This document shows, piece after piece, positions 48,568 to 60,257 of a stretch of DNA of 64,000 bases (position 1 is its first letter; each line of letters opens with the position of its first letter). Origin of the DNA: Brachycybe producta (Eukaryota; Arthropoda; Diplopoda; Playtdesmida; Andrognathidae). The stretch spans positions 448,731 through 512,730 of the forward strand of contig JAUPFP010000083.1 of NCBI GenBank assembly GCA_036925085.1, written 5' to 3'. The notes under the pieces were generated by a model. The model was not told where the DNA came from and did no database searches. It saw nothing but the letters and a program-made list of their open reading frames with translations. Made by a program: the position numbers and the translations under genes.

Positions 48568-49357
48568 ACTAAGCTTAAAAGATAACGGAATATATATCGA
48601 GTCTATTGATACTTAATTAAAGTCAGCTTCGTTTAAGCATAGCTTTATCTCAAGCAGCAATTTAAAATATGACCACTTTTAGTTTTAATCATTTTAGATT
48701 TGTTTGTATTCTTCAGTTTTATTTGAAGGAAGAAGAACAAAAAAATACTTGTGAGTTTTTGCTTAATTAGAAAAAAAAATATATATTTCCTAGTCATTTA
48801 CACTTTGTTATTTGTGTGGTGTGTGTGTTTGTGTCTGTTTGAATGTAAATTGAGACTTGTGTCTATTTCACTGTCTGTGTGTGTGTTTGTTACTCAGACT
48901 GTGTTTTTGTTTCTGTTCGCCGTCATGGGTGTATGCGTGTGTGTTTGTGTATCATCAGATAATTAAGTCTTATTATTTATTATTGAAAATTAAAAAAAAA
49001 ATAGTGTTGTAAACTACTATGTTATTATAATATAGGCATAAATCAACCTTACTCAATTATAAACATTAAAAAATGACATTCAATGAAATCAAATTTTCAT
49101 AGTGGCAATGCTACTTTTTCACTCTTCTGCATACATGTGTGTGTGTGTGTGTGTGTGTATGTTGGAGAGTGTGAAAGTTTGAGTAATTTTTGTTGTTGTT
49201 GTTTCGTCAAGCAAAACGTCTTTATTTTTTTTATAAGTTACCCAATGCAAAATATGCAAATGAAAGAGAACAATAGAGTAGATACTGTATGTGGTCTCTT
49301 GATGTTTAAAAACTAGATGAGCAAATGAATCATTTAAGGAGTTTTATTATACTCGTA

Positions 49358-49854
49358 TGAAGCGTGCATTTCCATAACGTTGTATATGCTAAAATATTAA
49401 TTTTTCAGTTCCTTTTTCAGTTTTCTACTAAACCAATTATATTAAAGGCATAAAATATTGTAATACAATTTACAGGCAGATAAGAAATGAAGAGAATGTA
49501 TTAAAATATTTTTAAAAAAAAATTTAAACTTCACCTCAGTTTCCAAAACGTTGTAAATGCCAACAAGCAACACAATATGCTAGCAAGTTGTCAGCATATG
49601 TTTCACATTGGGATTTACAACGTGACTATAGTCACTAAGTGACCGGCCACGTTGCCACTCGAATTGCTATTGTCTGTTACAACGTTATGACTTGCATAAC
49701 AATTCTACTTCAGTTTTTTTTTACCACTAGGAACAAGCACTTTCGTCACAAACAAATTTCCCTGCAAATAGCATAGGGTTTACAACCGATTTTCTATTTA
49801 ACACGTATTTCACCATTATGTGGCATTTACAACGTTTTGGAAATGCACGCTTCA
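49358..49854. mobile_element. 497-bp inverted-repeat element with TA target (Tc1/mariner-like MITE)
   Basis: Ends TGAAGCGTGCATTTCCATAA and the mirror of CGTTTTGGAAATGCACGCTT CA, with TA on both sides (49356-49357 and 49855-49856). Internal partial repeats of TTTCCAAAACGTTGTAAATG near 49540 and CAACGT motifs occur. No ORF. The TA duplication is only two bases, so the superfamily call is tentative. Confidence 0.8.
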
Positions 49855-49867
49855 TATATCTCTTTCA

Positions 49868-50062
49868 GAAGCCTGTTTTCATTGGGTCAAAACAGAAGGA
49901 AACAAATGTATTTTGATCTGGAACAATTTTTAAAGAACACCAATTTTGATCGGATAAGTTTTTAAAAACTCATAAGGTTTAATCTGACATTTTTTTTAAA
50001 AAGAAAATTAACCCAATAAAAATACACTTTCTATTTTGACTTAATGGAAACGTTTGATAAGT
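49868..50062. mobile_element. Hairpin MITE related to the 38.5 kb type
   Basis: Arms AAGCCTGTTTTCATTGGGTC and, mirrored, CAAACGTTTCCATTAAGTCA, continuing AAAACAGAAGG / AAAATAGAAAG. It resembles the 38.5 kb element only at the TTTCCATT-type end. It lies 13 bp after the 497-bp element. Confidence 0.6.
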
Positions 50063-51195
50063 AGGTAATTACTTTCCATGACCACTAGTTTTAATTACTT
50101 TTTTTTATTTGAAAAGCTAGCTAATATACATCAATATGGGGGATTACATCCTTTTTGTATAATTAATAATTTATGATAATAAATTTTGAAAAGTGAGTAA
50201 CGATTCTAGTCAATGTAGTGGGTGCATAACTGCATATGGAGGTGGAAAGTGTGACAATCATAACTCGTATACGCTTATTTGCGTTTTTGTTTTTGTTACT
50301 TGTTTACCTATTGTAATAATATTTCGGGTCTTATTTTTGTTTCTGGGTCAGAGGAAAAATGTTTTAAAACATTTTAAATCATGTTTTCAGATTTCAAGCT
50401 AGAGAGAGAAAGAGAGAGAGAGAGTTTAAAGTATAGATCCAAACCTTCAACCTAATTTTTTTTGAGGTTTTTATAAATGTGAAATCGTCATCTTAATAAT
50501 TTTTTAACACTCGCTTTTCATGCGATTGCAGTAATTAGGCCGGTAATTCGCATTTTAGCCTTGCTTTTTTCAGAGTGACTTGAAGAGAAAATCGCCCTCA
50601 ATGTGTCTCTCTTTTCTAATGTTAAATACTTATTACCCTACTCTAAACAGCTCAATTGCTAAAGGTTTTTTTAGTGTCAAGAAAAGCTTTTTTAAAGTTA
50701 GGAACACACGTTCAATTATGGCATGTCAATCTTGGCTTTTCAAAACCAAAATAAACCGTGTAGGTGTTGAATTTTGTTGATTCAATCGTGTTTTTTAATT
50801 GGCTTTCCATCATCATTCGAACTTTCTTCTACGCAGGCAGAGTTTTGCTTCAATTTTTTTGGGGGTGGATGACAATATTTGTAGCATGTGATGCTTGGAG
50901 TCGTAATGTTTCCTAATATGTCAGGGGGGTAAAAAGGCGGTACAAACAAACAATTTGAAAAGGTGACAAGAGCAGTAAATTAAAATTTGAAAAAAAAATG
51001 TCTTCCCATATACACATTCAAAAGAAAAGTTAACAGGAATGAATTGATCGTGTGTTGAATTTCAGAGTCAATCGGGGATTAACAAGCCAAGATTGACAAG
51101 CCAGAATTGATCGTGTATTCACAACCTAAGGCCAAGATCACACATACATAAAACCAAGTATAAAACATTTTTAAATAAATTTTTTTTAGCGATTT
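50063..51195. other. Gene-free sequence with weak inverted repeat
   Basis: GTCAATCTTGGCTTTTCAA (50724) is mirrored by TTAACAAGCCAAGATTGAC (51078), with GTTGAAT/ATTCAAC and CACGATCAATTC motifs outside, suggesting an old element of about 430 bp. A GA tract is at 50401-50424. Confidence 0.45.
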
Positions 51196-51490
51196 ATACC
51201 TTGTAATGCACACATGAGTTAAATGAATTCAAATTAAATGTGTTTAGGTGAATTATACGAAATCCAGTTAAGGACGTGAACACCAAATAAAAATGGACTT
51301 TATTATTAACATTTTAAATTGAAATACTAAATCAGTAGTTTATATATTATATTTAAGTATTAACTCAATATTTTGAGATTATTAACTGAATAAATTGAAT
51401 TCGACATATTGTTTGTTTGTCCTTCACTGGGCTCTGTAGAACACGTTTATTATTTAAATGCATTTAAATTATCAGGTGTGTACTAGGTAT
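51196..51490 (+). mobile_element. Family B MITE, copy 4
   Basis: Ends ATACCTTGTAATGCACACAT and GTGTGTACTAGGTAT; the interior is nearly the same as copies 1 and 5, so transposition was fairly recent. TA-rich flanks. Confidence 0.85.
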
Positions 51491-53644
51491 TTAGAAATTT
51501 TAAGTAAATGAAAAAAGAAAACCCCTTGACTTTAAAAAAATCCGATTTTTTTATTTTGTTAAAAAAAAATTCATGATTTCTTATTTATTATCCACATTGC
51601 TGAGTGCAACATCCATATGGAGATCACACTTAATTGAGCTACTATTATTTATGTTATCTTGTTTTTTTTTTGTCTTTTGTAATTGAGAAAAATATGACAT
51701 TAGTATTTTGTATTTTTAATTACAGGTTTAAAAAAAATGAGCAGAATTTGGAAGTTTCGAATTTGCATTTTAGCTTTAAATTGCCGGTAAGATAATTTAT
51801 TGTTTTTTTCCATCAAGCGATCTCTGCATAATAACGTTGCCAAAAATAAGTTTTATAGATTAGGAGTTATATGTATCATTTTGTATTGCCCAATTGATAG
51901 ATCCTGCTCCTGTTCTACTAATGAAGTAACTAATAGACTATGGCTGCCAAAATTAGATGCACTCCTAAGTAGGCCTAATGTGTAGCTTTTTTTGGGGTAT
52001 ACTTTTTTTTTTATTAATAAAATATACGCTTCAAATTTTTTTTCTTATTATGGAAAGTACTTTTAAAAAACCGGAAGTGCAACTTAAATGCTTCAGTGTG
52101 AAGATTTTATAGTGACGTTTCTGAGAATTGAGAAGTTGACTGGATTAATTCAAGGACTTCTTAGGATTTTTTTTTTGTTTGCTATGGTGGATTTTGTGTC
52201 ATTTTTAACACATGTTGAAAACTTCATGTTTAAATTATTTTTAGTCTTATTGCAATTAGTTATGCTTATTATTTAGTTTATATGAAGAAATAACAACATA
52301 TGGATTTCCATCTTAAGCAAAAAATATATGCAAATGAATAAGAATTCAATGAAACGGAATTTCGAATATTTCTAACACTTCTTCAGCAACACATTAAGTC
52401 CAAGTTGCATATATGCAGATAAAACCACCTGAAAACGGAATTTGTCTCATTTAATTTTATTCTGTTTATTTGGCAGAAAGTATAGGCAGAAAAAAGCTTC
52501 AATTGTTCCAACTTTTTTCTATTCTGTCATGCAAAATTATATTTTATCAACCAATAGAAAGGCGTCTTTCAGATGCATTCATTTTGATTCCTCTTATTAT
52601 TTTTTTCCATCGTTTTCTACAAAATTCAGTATGTCCTTGATTTGTTTTCTGTTGTATTGTGCGAAAATCATTGCACGCGAAGGAAAGCAGAATGATGCAT
52701 CGCATAAAAGTTTGTGTTGACATCTTTCAAGTTAAATTTTTTAAGGGAAAATATATAAATTTTCATATTTTTAAAACGTTCTAAAATTTAAAATTTGGAG
52801 AAAAAAAAAATTCAAACTGCCATAAAAGGTTATTTTTTTTAAAGATAAATATGAAAATACACTTCAAGGAGTCTTCACGAGTTTTGAGTCATTTGATGAG
52901 AATTCATGTTGTTTTATGCTGAATAATTGTCTTCGTAACTTGAGAGATCAAGTTCCAAATTCAAGGTTCTGTGATTGCAATTTATTGTTCCTCCATGAAA
53001 TTTCGATTAGTTTTTGCTTCGTTTTTTTCTGTTATTGTCTATTAGTTACATTGATAGTTGAGCTTTTTTTTTTGGCAACATTCAGAAAGAAAGAAAGAAG
53101 AAAAAAAAAAGTGAAATTAATTTCATGGCACCGACCTATTAATATAATTATTAATGTCCATGAATTTATGACTATACAGAAGAAAAATAAATTATTTTTT
53201 GGTAAAAAAAAAAAAAAAGTACTTTATGCTACATTGAAATTAGCAGAAAATTTAAATGAACAATAGTTATTTTACTAAAAAAAAATCTGTGATATGTTTG
53301 GCAATATTTTTGACACAGAAATGGAAATTCGATTTTCAACGGCAACACCCCTTAGAAAAAAAGCATAAATTTGCAAACTTCTAAAAGTATTAATTTTTTT
53401 AAAAAAAAAAATTGCTTGACACATGACAATGGTGTAAAACAGTGACTAAACATGTCATGTCAATATTATATGATAACAGTTTTTGTTTTATCATTTAAAT
53501 GTGTTTTTTCTTGGTGGTGTAAATATGACTGAAACTATACCTATAACCACACATTAATACAGTAACGCCACCATTTTGTAAAAGTTTGAACTTTTTATTT
53601 GAAATTAGATTGAACTTTTGTTGAAGTTTTTAATTATTATAAAA
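51491..53644. other. Gene-free AT-rich sequence
   Basis: Small open frames only, with A/T-driven composition and no domains. A short CATAAAAGGTTATTTTTTTT near 52823 recalls family A interior. Nothing else seen. Confidence 0.5.
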
Positions 53645-53887
53645 TATACTTGCGTCGCCCTTTAAAGAAGCTTGTGACGTCAGAGGGATTGACAAAGATT
53701 GTGACATTTTTTTGTCTTTTTGTCTGATAAAAAGGGGTAATACGAAAAGAATGGAACAATCCTTTTGTTTAAATTGTTAAATACATACTGTTATTTCCTC
53801 CTTTTTTCTGACAAAATAACACAGTCCTAAATTTTTCGTTAATCTCTCTGACGTCACAAGCTTCCTCTATGGGCGATGCAAGTATAT
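53645..53887. mobile_element. 243-bp inverted-repeat element (AAGCTTGTGACGTCAGAG arms)
   Basis: Left TATACTTGCGTCGCCCTTTA, AAGCTTGTGACGTCAGAG; the right side mirrors these as CTCTGACGTCACAAGCTT and GGGCGATGCAAGTATATA. Related half-copies are near 38285 and 56745. The TGACGTCA sites in both arms are CRE-like but belong to the repeat. Confidence 0.75.
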
Positions 53888-54929
53888 AATATGGAAAACT
53901 ATACAGTGTTGTCGTGGTGAAGGGATGGGTTCTTCTGCCCATTTTCTGTAAAATAAATAGGATCAAAGTATAATAATTGTAATTACAATGAAGGGATAGA
54001 TAACACAAGCTGAAAAAAACCAAAAAATAGAAATAAAAACAAGAATAATGTTTCTATGTTTCTTTGCTCTTAATGATGTACATATATACCTGTATATATG
54101 GCGCTTCTGATAAATGCATTGCAAAGTGGGATTCGGTGGGGTTTTCATTTTTCAGTGAGTGTGATCTTCCTCTTAAGTTTAAATTTACACATTTCGACAG
54201 CTCTTTTATTATTTTATTATGATCAGTCAAATTCTATTCAAGAAATTCTTAAGTGGTGGTATATTATCAGCACACTACAGACAAAACAAACGAATTCTGA
54301 ACACAGATTTTTATTCATTGTCATTTATATTTTATTGTAATTGCACTTGCCATTAACAATGTCTGTGCTTTAGACAAAAATAAAATAAATCTTGTAACAA
54401 TTGTATTATGACCATATAATAGATGTGTAGTAGTTGGAGTAGTAATAATATATAAATATAGAAGAAGAAAAAAAAAAGTCTTCAATAGTTACAGCACATG
54501 TGTTGGTGTTGCAATAATAATAATTAAAATAAAAGAGAAAGAAGAACAATAGATATACACGACCAATACACAACACACATAACAAGCAGCACAGAAGAAG
54601 AAAAAAAAAAGTGTGCAAGTTTTTATGATTAAGTTCAATGAAATAATAACTTGTAAGTAAATATGGGGAAGTGTGATCTGGATTATAAAAATTTCTATTA
54701 TGACATTTCTAATAACGATTTTCCCTTCATAAAAATTCGCTCAATCTGAATGAGAAACAAAAAACCATAACAATGTTATAAATGTGTTATATTACCAACC
54801 CTGACTATATTATAATAACTACATTGTTTAAGTTAGTTGACTATTTTTCTGGTATGTATGTTGTATCTGTGTGTGTGTGTCTTGTGTGTGCGTGTGTTTA
54901 TATGGGTTTTGTTTGTCTTAAAATGTTTG

Positions 54930-55085
54930 TGTAAACGTTGTATATGATTAATAACAAGAGAGTGACTATGGAGAATAAGGTTTTCTGGATAAAACACGCC
55001 AGCCACTGTGCTGTGCTAATATGTAATGTGTCTGGCGGAGAAGGACAGGTAAATATAACATAGCAAACGACATAGACACAGCTGG
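54930..55085. other. Non-repetitive, higher-GC block
   Basis: Contains ACGCCAGCCACTGTGCTGTG, GTGTCTGGCGGAGAAGGACAG and a GT donor-like AGGACAG|GTAAAT at about 55049. Could be a noncoding exon or conserved element; no ORF of note. Confidence 0.25.
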
Positions 55086-55584
55086 GATATGACTAAACAT
55101 CCGGACACTTCGGTTATATACTGTTTCTCTCTCACTCTCTCTAAATTATAGACTTGCCAATAGGCCTACATCATTTGATTCTTGTATTGTATATGTGGAA
55201 GACAGGATCCCACATGCAGAAAAAAAAAATATGGCTGAAAATGGAATTTGTCTTAATTCAGTGATTTTTCCAATTTTAGTTGGCAGTAGTAAACCTGTCG
55301 TGCAACTTGCATGAAAAGAAACGGGACAATAACTTAGGTGAAGAGTTGTGTATGTAAGGACTTCTATAGACAATATATTATTCCTTGCTATACATATATA
55401 TATATATATGGTGAATGCATGTAGAAGGAGGTAAGATTTTGAAGCAGTTAAGTGTATATAAATGTCGACTAACACTATGATAAGCATAGTGTTTAGACGC
55501 CATAATGGTTCACCTATATAATAGGAAGAATTACCCCAGGCTGTGCTTTTATTTTTTTAATTAGGTATGTTCATTTTCTTAATG

Positions 55585-55745
55585 TAAATGTACGGCAGCG
55601 GCTTCTGCCGACAGTGCCGCAGCATTGGTGTGGGCGGCCCCATTTCCTAACATATGTTGGAAGTCTTGCGAAGTCCGCTCCTGTGTCCCGCGTTGGTATG
55701 GAAGATCCCTTATACGGTTGACGAATTGTGCTTCTGGTATTTAAT
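55585..55745. other. GC-rich island in AT-rich desert
   Basis: About half G+C across 150 bp (ACGGCAGCGGCTTCTGCCGA, GTGTGGGCGGCCCC, GTCCCGCGTTGG), unlike the flanks. The first part can form a GGCAGCGGCTTCTGCC hairpin. Not recognised; an exon, regulatory block or a foreign repeat end are possible. Confidence 0.25.
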
Positions 55746-57044
55746 ACACTATATTATACATTTTATTTGCATGAAAAGAATAGACTAATTTCTAAAAAAG
55801 AAATGATTGCACTTTATTGAATTTTTATTTGCATAAAACTTTTAGCCTTAGTTATTTTATTTATTTTAATTGATGATGCCTATTGTTATAAGTTATAAGG
55901 AAAAATAAAAGTTTAATGCAGTTATTACCATTATCAATATACAATTAAAATGAAGACTGCCGCTCTTTTAAAATACAATTTTAGTAAATAATAGTACAGG
56001 TGGCTTGTGGCTATGACATGAAAGTGGTTTAGCACGCAAATGACTGATGTTTGCGAAAACACGGGCTTATTGCAACCTAAATTATTGTCTTTCAAAAAGA
56101 CTTGCTCTTAATAAGCGTGTGTGATTCGCCGCTTTAGAGACATATTGCAGTTCCTTGTTTGGCTAGATTGACTGGACTGTTGTGTGGGCCAATGTTTGCA
56201 ATGACTCATTTGTAACACCAAACCTTTCATGCTATTAAAATTCATAATTGTACAAATGTTTTTTTTAGAAATTGTGCGTTTTATGCAGATTAAACATATT
56301 GTATAGAAAATATCAAAACTATAATTGAATGATTTAAGCAATCAATAGCTACAAATGTCAGAAGCAAAAAGTAAAAATGCAAAAAAAGTTTTTTTTTTAA
56401 ATAAATAAGTAAAATTATGCGAATTTATGCATATTTTGAAAGCTTACACATTTTGTGCATTTTTTTATTATTTTAGATTAAACTGATAATTATTGCATAT
56501 AATTATGGCACTCATGTTGTATCATAAGTACATCCAAATGAGATTGAAGCCATCAGTATGCATTTTGTGCATTTTCCAGAAATGAGAAATGTGTCCTTTA
56601 AATCTTTTAATTGTTTCCTTTCCTCTTCTAGTTATAAAACACTTTTCATTTTCATTAAATTAGCTCGTTTTTATTTAAAAAAACTTAAATGTTTCCCTTA
56701 AGAGCCTACAGTGAAAAAAAACTTACAAAAATCTTCGCATGTAGGCGCTTCTGTAGCTGTGACGTCAACATGTGGCAAAAAAAATCAATTTTGATACACT
56801 TTTGTCCGCCATTTTCTATCTTATCGATGGATAAAAGTGGGTATATTTTAATAACGACTTATTTTTGGGTAAATATGCACTACTGAAAAAAGGAAGAGCA
56901 ACTTTTGATCTACAATGGTGAGTAATTTGAGTCGTATACAATTAGTGGTCAAATTTTAGGGTATCATGAAACTTATGGTTAGTGGGAAATTTAGATCCTA
57001 TAAAATGTATAAACGGAGGAGCGTTTGTCGCCTATGGGATTTAT
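55746..57044. other. Gene-free sequence
   Basis: Family A-like end (CCTCTTCTAGTTATAAAACA CTTTT, 56623) and half of the AAGCTTGTGACGTCA-type element near 56745 (GGCGCTTCTGTAGCTGTGAC GTCAAC). No gene. Confidence 0.45.
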
Positions 57045-57425
57045 CATGAGCTAAAAAAATACGAGATTTTAAAATGAAATTAAAAATAGAGAAACTAATT
57101 ATAAATTTGTACCAATGTATCACTAGATGAGCAATATTGTTATGTACATATTGCAATTTGAATTTTGAAAATCACAATTTTTGTTGCAGAAAACAAAACA
57201 TTTGTGTGAACCATGTATTTTTAAATAGGAATTTAACATGGGCTAAAAATACGAGATTTTAAGCGAAATTAAAAATAGAAAAACTAATTATAAATTTGTA
57301 CCAACGTATCACTAGATGAGCAATATTGTTATGTACATATTGCAATTTGAATTTTGAAAATAACAATTTTCGTTGCAGAAAACAAAACATTTGCCTGAAC
57401 CATGTATTTTTAAAATAGGAATTTC
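57045..57425 (+). repeat. 192-bp direct tandem duplication
   Basis: The unit at 57045-57236 (CATGAGCTAAAAAAATACGA...) is followed directly by a second at 57237-57425 (CATGGGCTAAAAATACGAGA...). Long stretches, for example CAATATTGTTATGTACATAT, are identical, with about ten scattered differences. A local, fairly recent duplication. Confidence 0.9.
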
Positions 57426-57730
57426 TCTTTCTCATTGGTTTCAATGGCTTAGCTGTGGGGCGCCACTAAACGGCGAAAAGTGGAACTATAATTTTTATCT
57501 GCTAATATACAAAATGGCGTCACACATATATTGGCTCTTAAAATCATAGCTAAAATTCGCACACAATAAATAAAAGTGTAAAATGGCAAATGAGCATTGC
57601 CAGTGTGATAAAAGGGCTTGCAGCTGTTCCGAGAGACTTTGCAAGTGAATCTTGCTGTAAAAATAGTCAATGAGGCATTTCGAATGCATGCTCCAATTGG
57701 ACTCTTGTCCCTCTCCCACAATTCTTCTTG

Positions 57731-59218
57731 GTTGCTTACAGAGTAATTTTTCTAATTCAAATTCAAAAATTGACATTGTAAGTATCTGTAATTGAAAAAA
57801 AAAATGTGCATCATTGGTGTACTTATTGTCTGTTCGACCACTTTGGGATGTTTCCTCTGACAAACAAAGAGAACACAAACATACAAAGAGAAAAGTGCAC
57901 ATTTAAAAGAAATATTTGTGAAAATTTCACGATTCCAGATTTTTGTTGTTGTTGTTGTTGTTGATGATGATGATGATGGCTGTTCTTTTTGGTACTAATT
58001 AAAAAGCTTTAATGTATAATGTAGTTGAGGCGTGTGTTGACATTTAAATTAATACAAAAGTACTCTTAATACACCTGCCTTTATAAATAACCAGGATTAT
58101 TACTACTACTGTACATGTTTTGACTTTTAAAGAGAGGATGTCACACATTTATGAGAAAAATGAAGTGTATTTAAACAACGGAAACTCATTTTCGCACCTA
58201 GAAATTGACTGTTAAAACAGACAAACCGTTTATTTAGTATTTTTGTTGTGTTTTGTTTTGCTCTTTTTTTGTTGTAATTTACCATTAAATGCACTTTTAA
58301 ATAATCTCTCAAAAGAGTGTGTTTAAATAATTAGCAGACCAATTTACATTGTTAAAATAAATTAAATCTTTACAGGATTTCAGACTAATTTCGTACCGAG
58401 TATGTTGTTTATAAGTGTCACAATATATATGTTCATTTCCAGTCACCTTTAGCATGTTTAAAACTCTTCAAAGTTTTATACATTGATTACAGGTATACTG
58501 ACAACACTTTAAAATGTTAGTATTTTTTTATACACCTTGTAATATATAAATTGCCAATTGGTTTGTTTTTGTCTTTTTCTTCTCACGGAGTGAAAAAAAC
58601 AACAACAACAACTGAAGTCCTTCAACAGTTTTAGTAGTATGTAGCAATGAAATTTTAGTTGTTGTTGGATGGACACTGGTCAGCTTTTTTATTGGGCAGT
58701 AAATTCTCTCTGAACGAGAAAGAAGTCTAGTTTGTTCAGAGAATTACTGTTCAATGGTCGAGAACAACTGGGCAGTAAATTAATTATATTATATATTGCC
58801 CAATCAATGACCCGTGATGTATTTTCTAGGAGTTTTCTCTCTTTCTCTCTCTCTATTTCTCTATGGACAATGCCCATTATAAGTGCTTTTTATATGGCGT
58901 TTTGTTTGGTTAGAATCATAGTTAATATGGATGGGTCAGAAATAACTTGACCATATATTACTATGACCACGCACAACAAAAGACATTTTTATATTGAGGT
59001 TATTGGTTTTTCTTCTTCTTCTTCTGAGTTTGAAAAGGTTGTTTACTTTATTTATAAGCTACTTATATGAGTAAGCAGAAAATCTTAAGGTGGTTTTAAC
59101 GAAGGGCCATATTATCATGGGATTCACAGCATCTAGACGGCAGACAGAAATGTGTTTAAATTCTGATAATTATTCCTTTTTAACAGGGTCGATTGATTTA
59201 AATCAATTGATGCAATTA
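57731..59218. other. Gene-free sequence
   Basis: (GTT)n and (GAT)n tracts near 57945-57975. A direct repeat GGGCAGTAAATT at 58694 and 58769 with an inverted GAGAATTACTGTTCA / TGAACGAGA context. No gene recognised. Confidence 0.45.
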
Positions 59219-59300
59219 TCAAAATGTGATTTAAATAACCGTTGATTTTAATGAGGGAAAAATCACATTAAAATCAACGGTTATTTAAATCACATTTTGA
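59219..59300. repeat. Perfect 35-bp inverted repeat (hairpin, 12-base loop)
   Basis: 59219-59253 and 59266-59300 are exact reverse complements over 35 bases; key segments are AAAATGTGATTTAAATAACC and GTTGATTTTAATG. The upstream GGGTCGATTGATTTAAATC resembles a hAT-type end, so this may be part of a larger element. Confidence 0.9.
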
Positions 59301-59912
59301 TTTTTTTTTTTGTTCAGTCGTTTTTTTTTTTGTTGTTGAAAAAAGTAAATTTTGTTCTCTTTTATGAAATTAATTTCTTATAATAATGTGTATGCTTGAT
59401 AGCTGAGTAAACAGATTGAACACTTTGACATGAAGGGGTCAAGGCTTTACACAGCTCTTGAGAGCCTAGACAGCTCAAGTTTGCACTTGCTGCAGGACTT
59501 CATAGACGCACTATTACGCGAAATTTGATGTTTCCAAAAATATGGTCTCGATTCTAGCCACCTTTATGTCTTAAAGTTTAATTTTTAACGATAATTTACG
59601 ATGTAATCTCTTCTTGAATATTGTGGCCAGGTATTAATAAATGGCGTTTTTTTTTTTGTAATATTCAAAGATGTTTTTATTTTAGACAATTAGTTGCTAC
59701 AGCCATTTAGGCAACTTTTGAACCAGAAAATTGACCATGTCTTGTGACATGTTAAACTCTAGATTACCTATAGGCTCTTAAGGTTTGTTTGTCAATATGA
59801 ACTAAGCTAGCTAATTGTAATTTTTGTAATTTGAAAAGGAATTCTGTCGTAAATCACCAATGTCAAATTGCAAGCAGTCAAATAAGATCTGGTTCACAAC
59901 ATTAGGTAAGGT

Positions 59913-60249
59913 TAGTGATGGGCAATTTCATGATTTTTATTTTGTTGAAATATTTCACGAAATTTACTACAAGTTGTGAAATATATTGAAAAGTTGTAAA
60001 AAGTTGTATCAGTTTACATTTCCATTATATACTAATGGGTATTTATGATTATTTCTCACATAGATCTAATGTGACTAATGACTGTAGAATAATCTAATTA
60101 GACATAATGTTTGAACATTGTACAACTGGTACACAAATGTTAAAATACTCCTAGGAACCAATTGCAATCACCATTTTTTCGTATATTTCAAACTCATGTC
60201 ACGTGAAATATTTTTTTATGAAATGAAATATTTCAACGGCACATCACTA
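59913..60249. mobile_element. Non-autonomous hAT element (TAGTGATG ends) with 8-bp target duplication
   Basis: 337 bp with ends TAGTGATGGGCAA and ...GGCACATCACTA, resembling Ac/hAT termini. An exact 8-bp duplication GGTAAGGT flanks it (59905-59912 and 60250-60257). The interior is A/T-rich with repeated TGAAATATTTCA motifs. A second copy of the right part ends at 9490. Confidence 0.9.
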
Positions 60250-60257
60250 GGTAAGGT

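Noticed and set aside
53665..53690. TGACGTCA CRE-like sites in several places as regulatory elements
   Set aside because: Most (24.3, 38.2, 43.6, 53.7 kb) lie in the mirrored arms of transposons and are explained by repeat structure.
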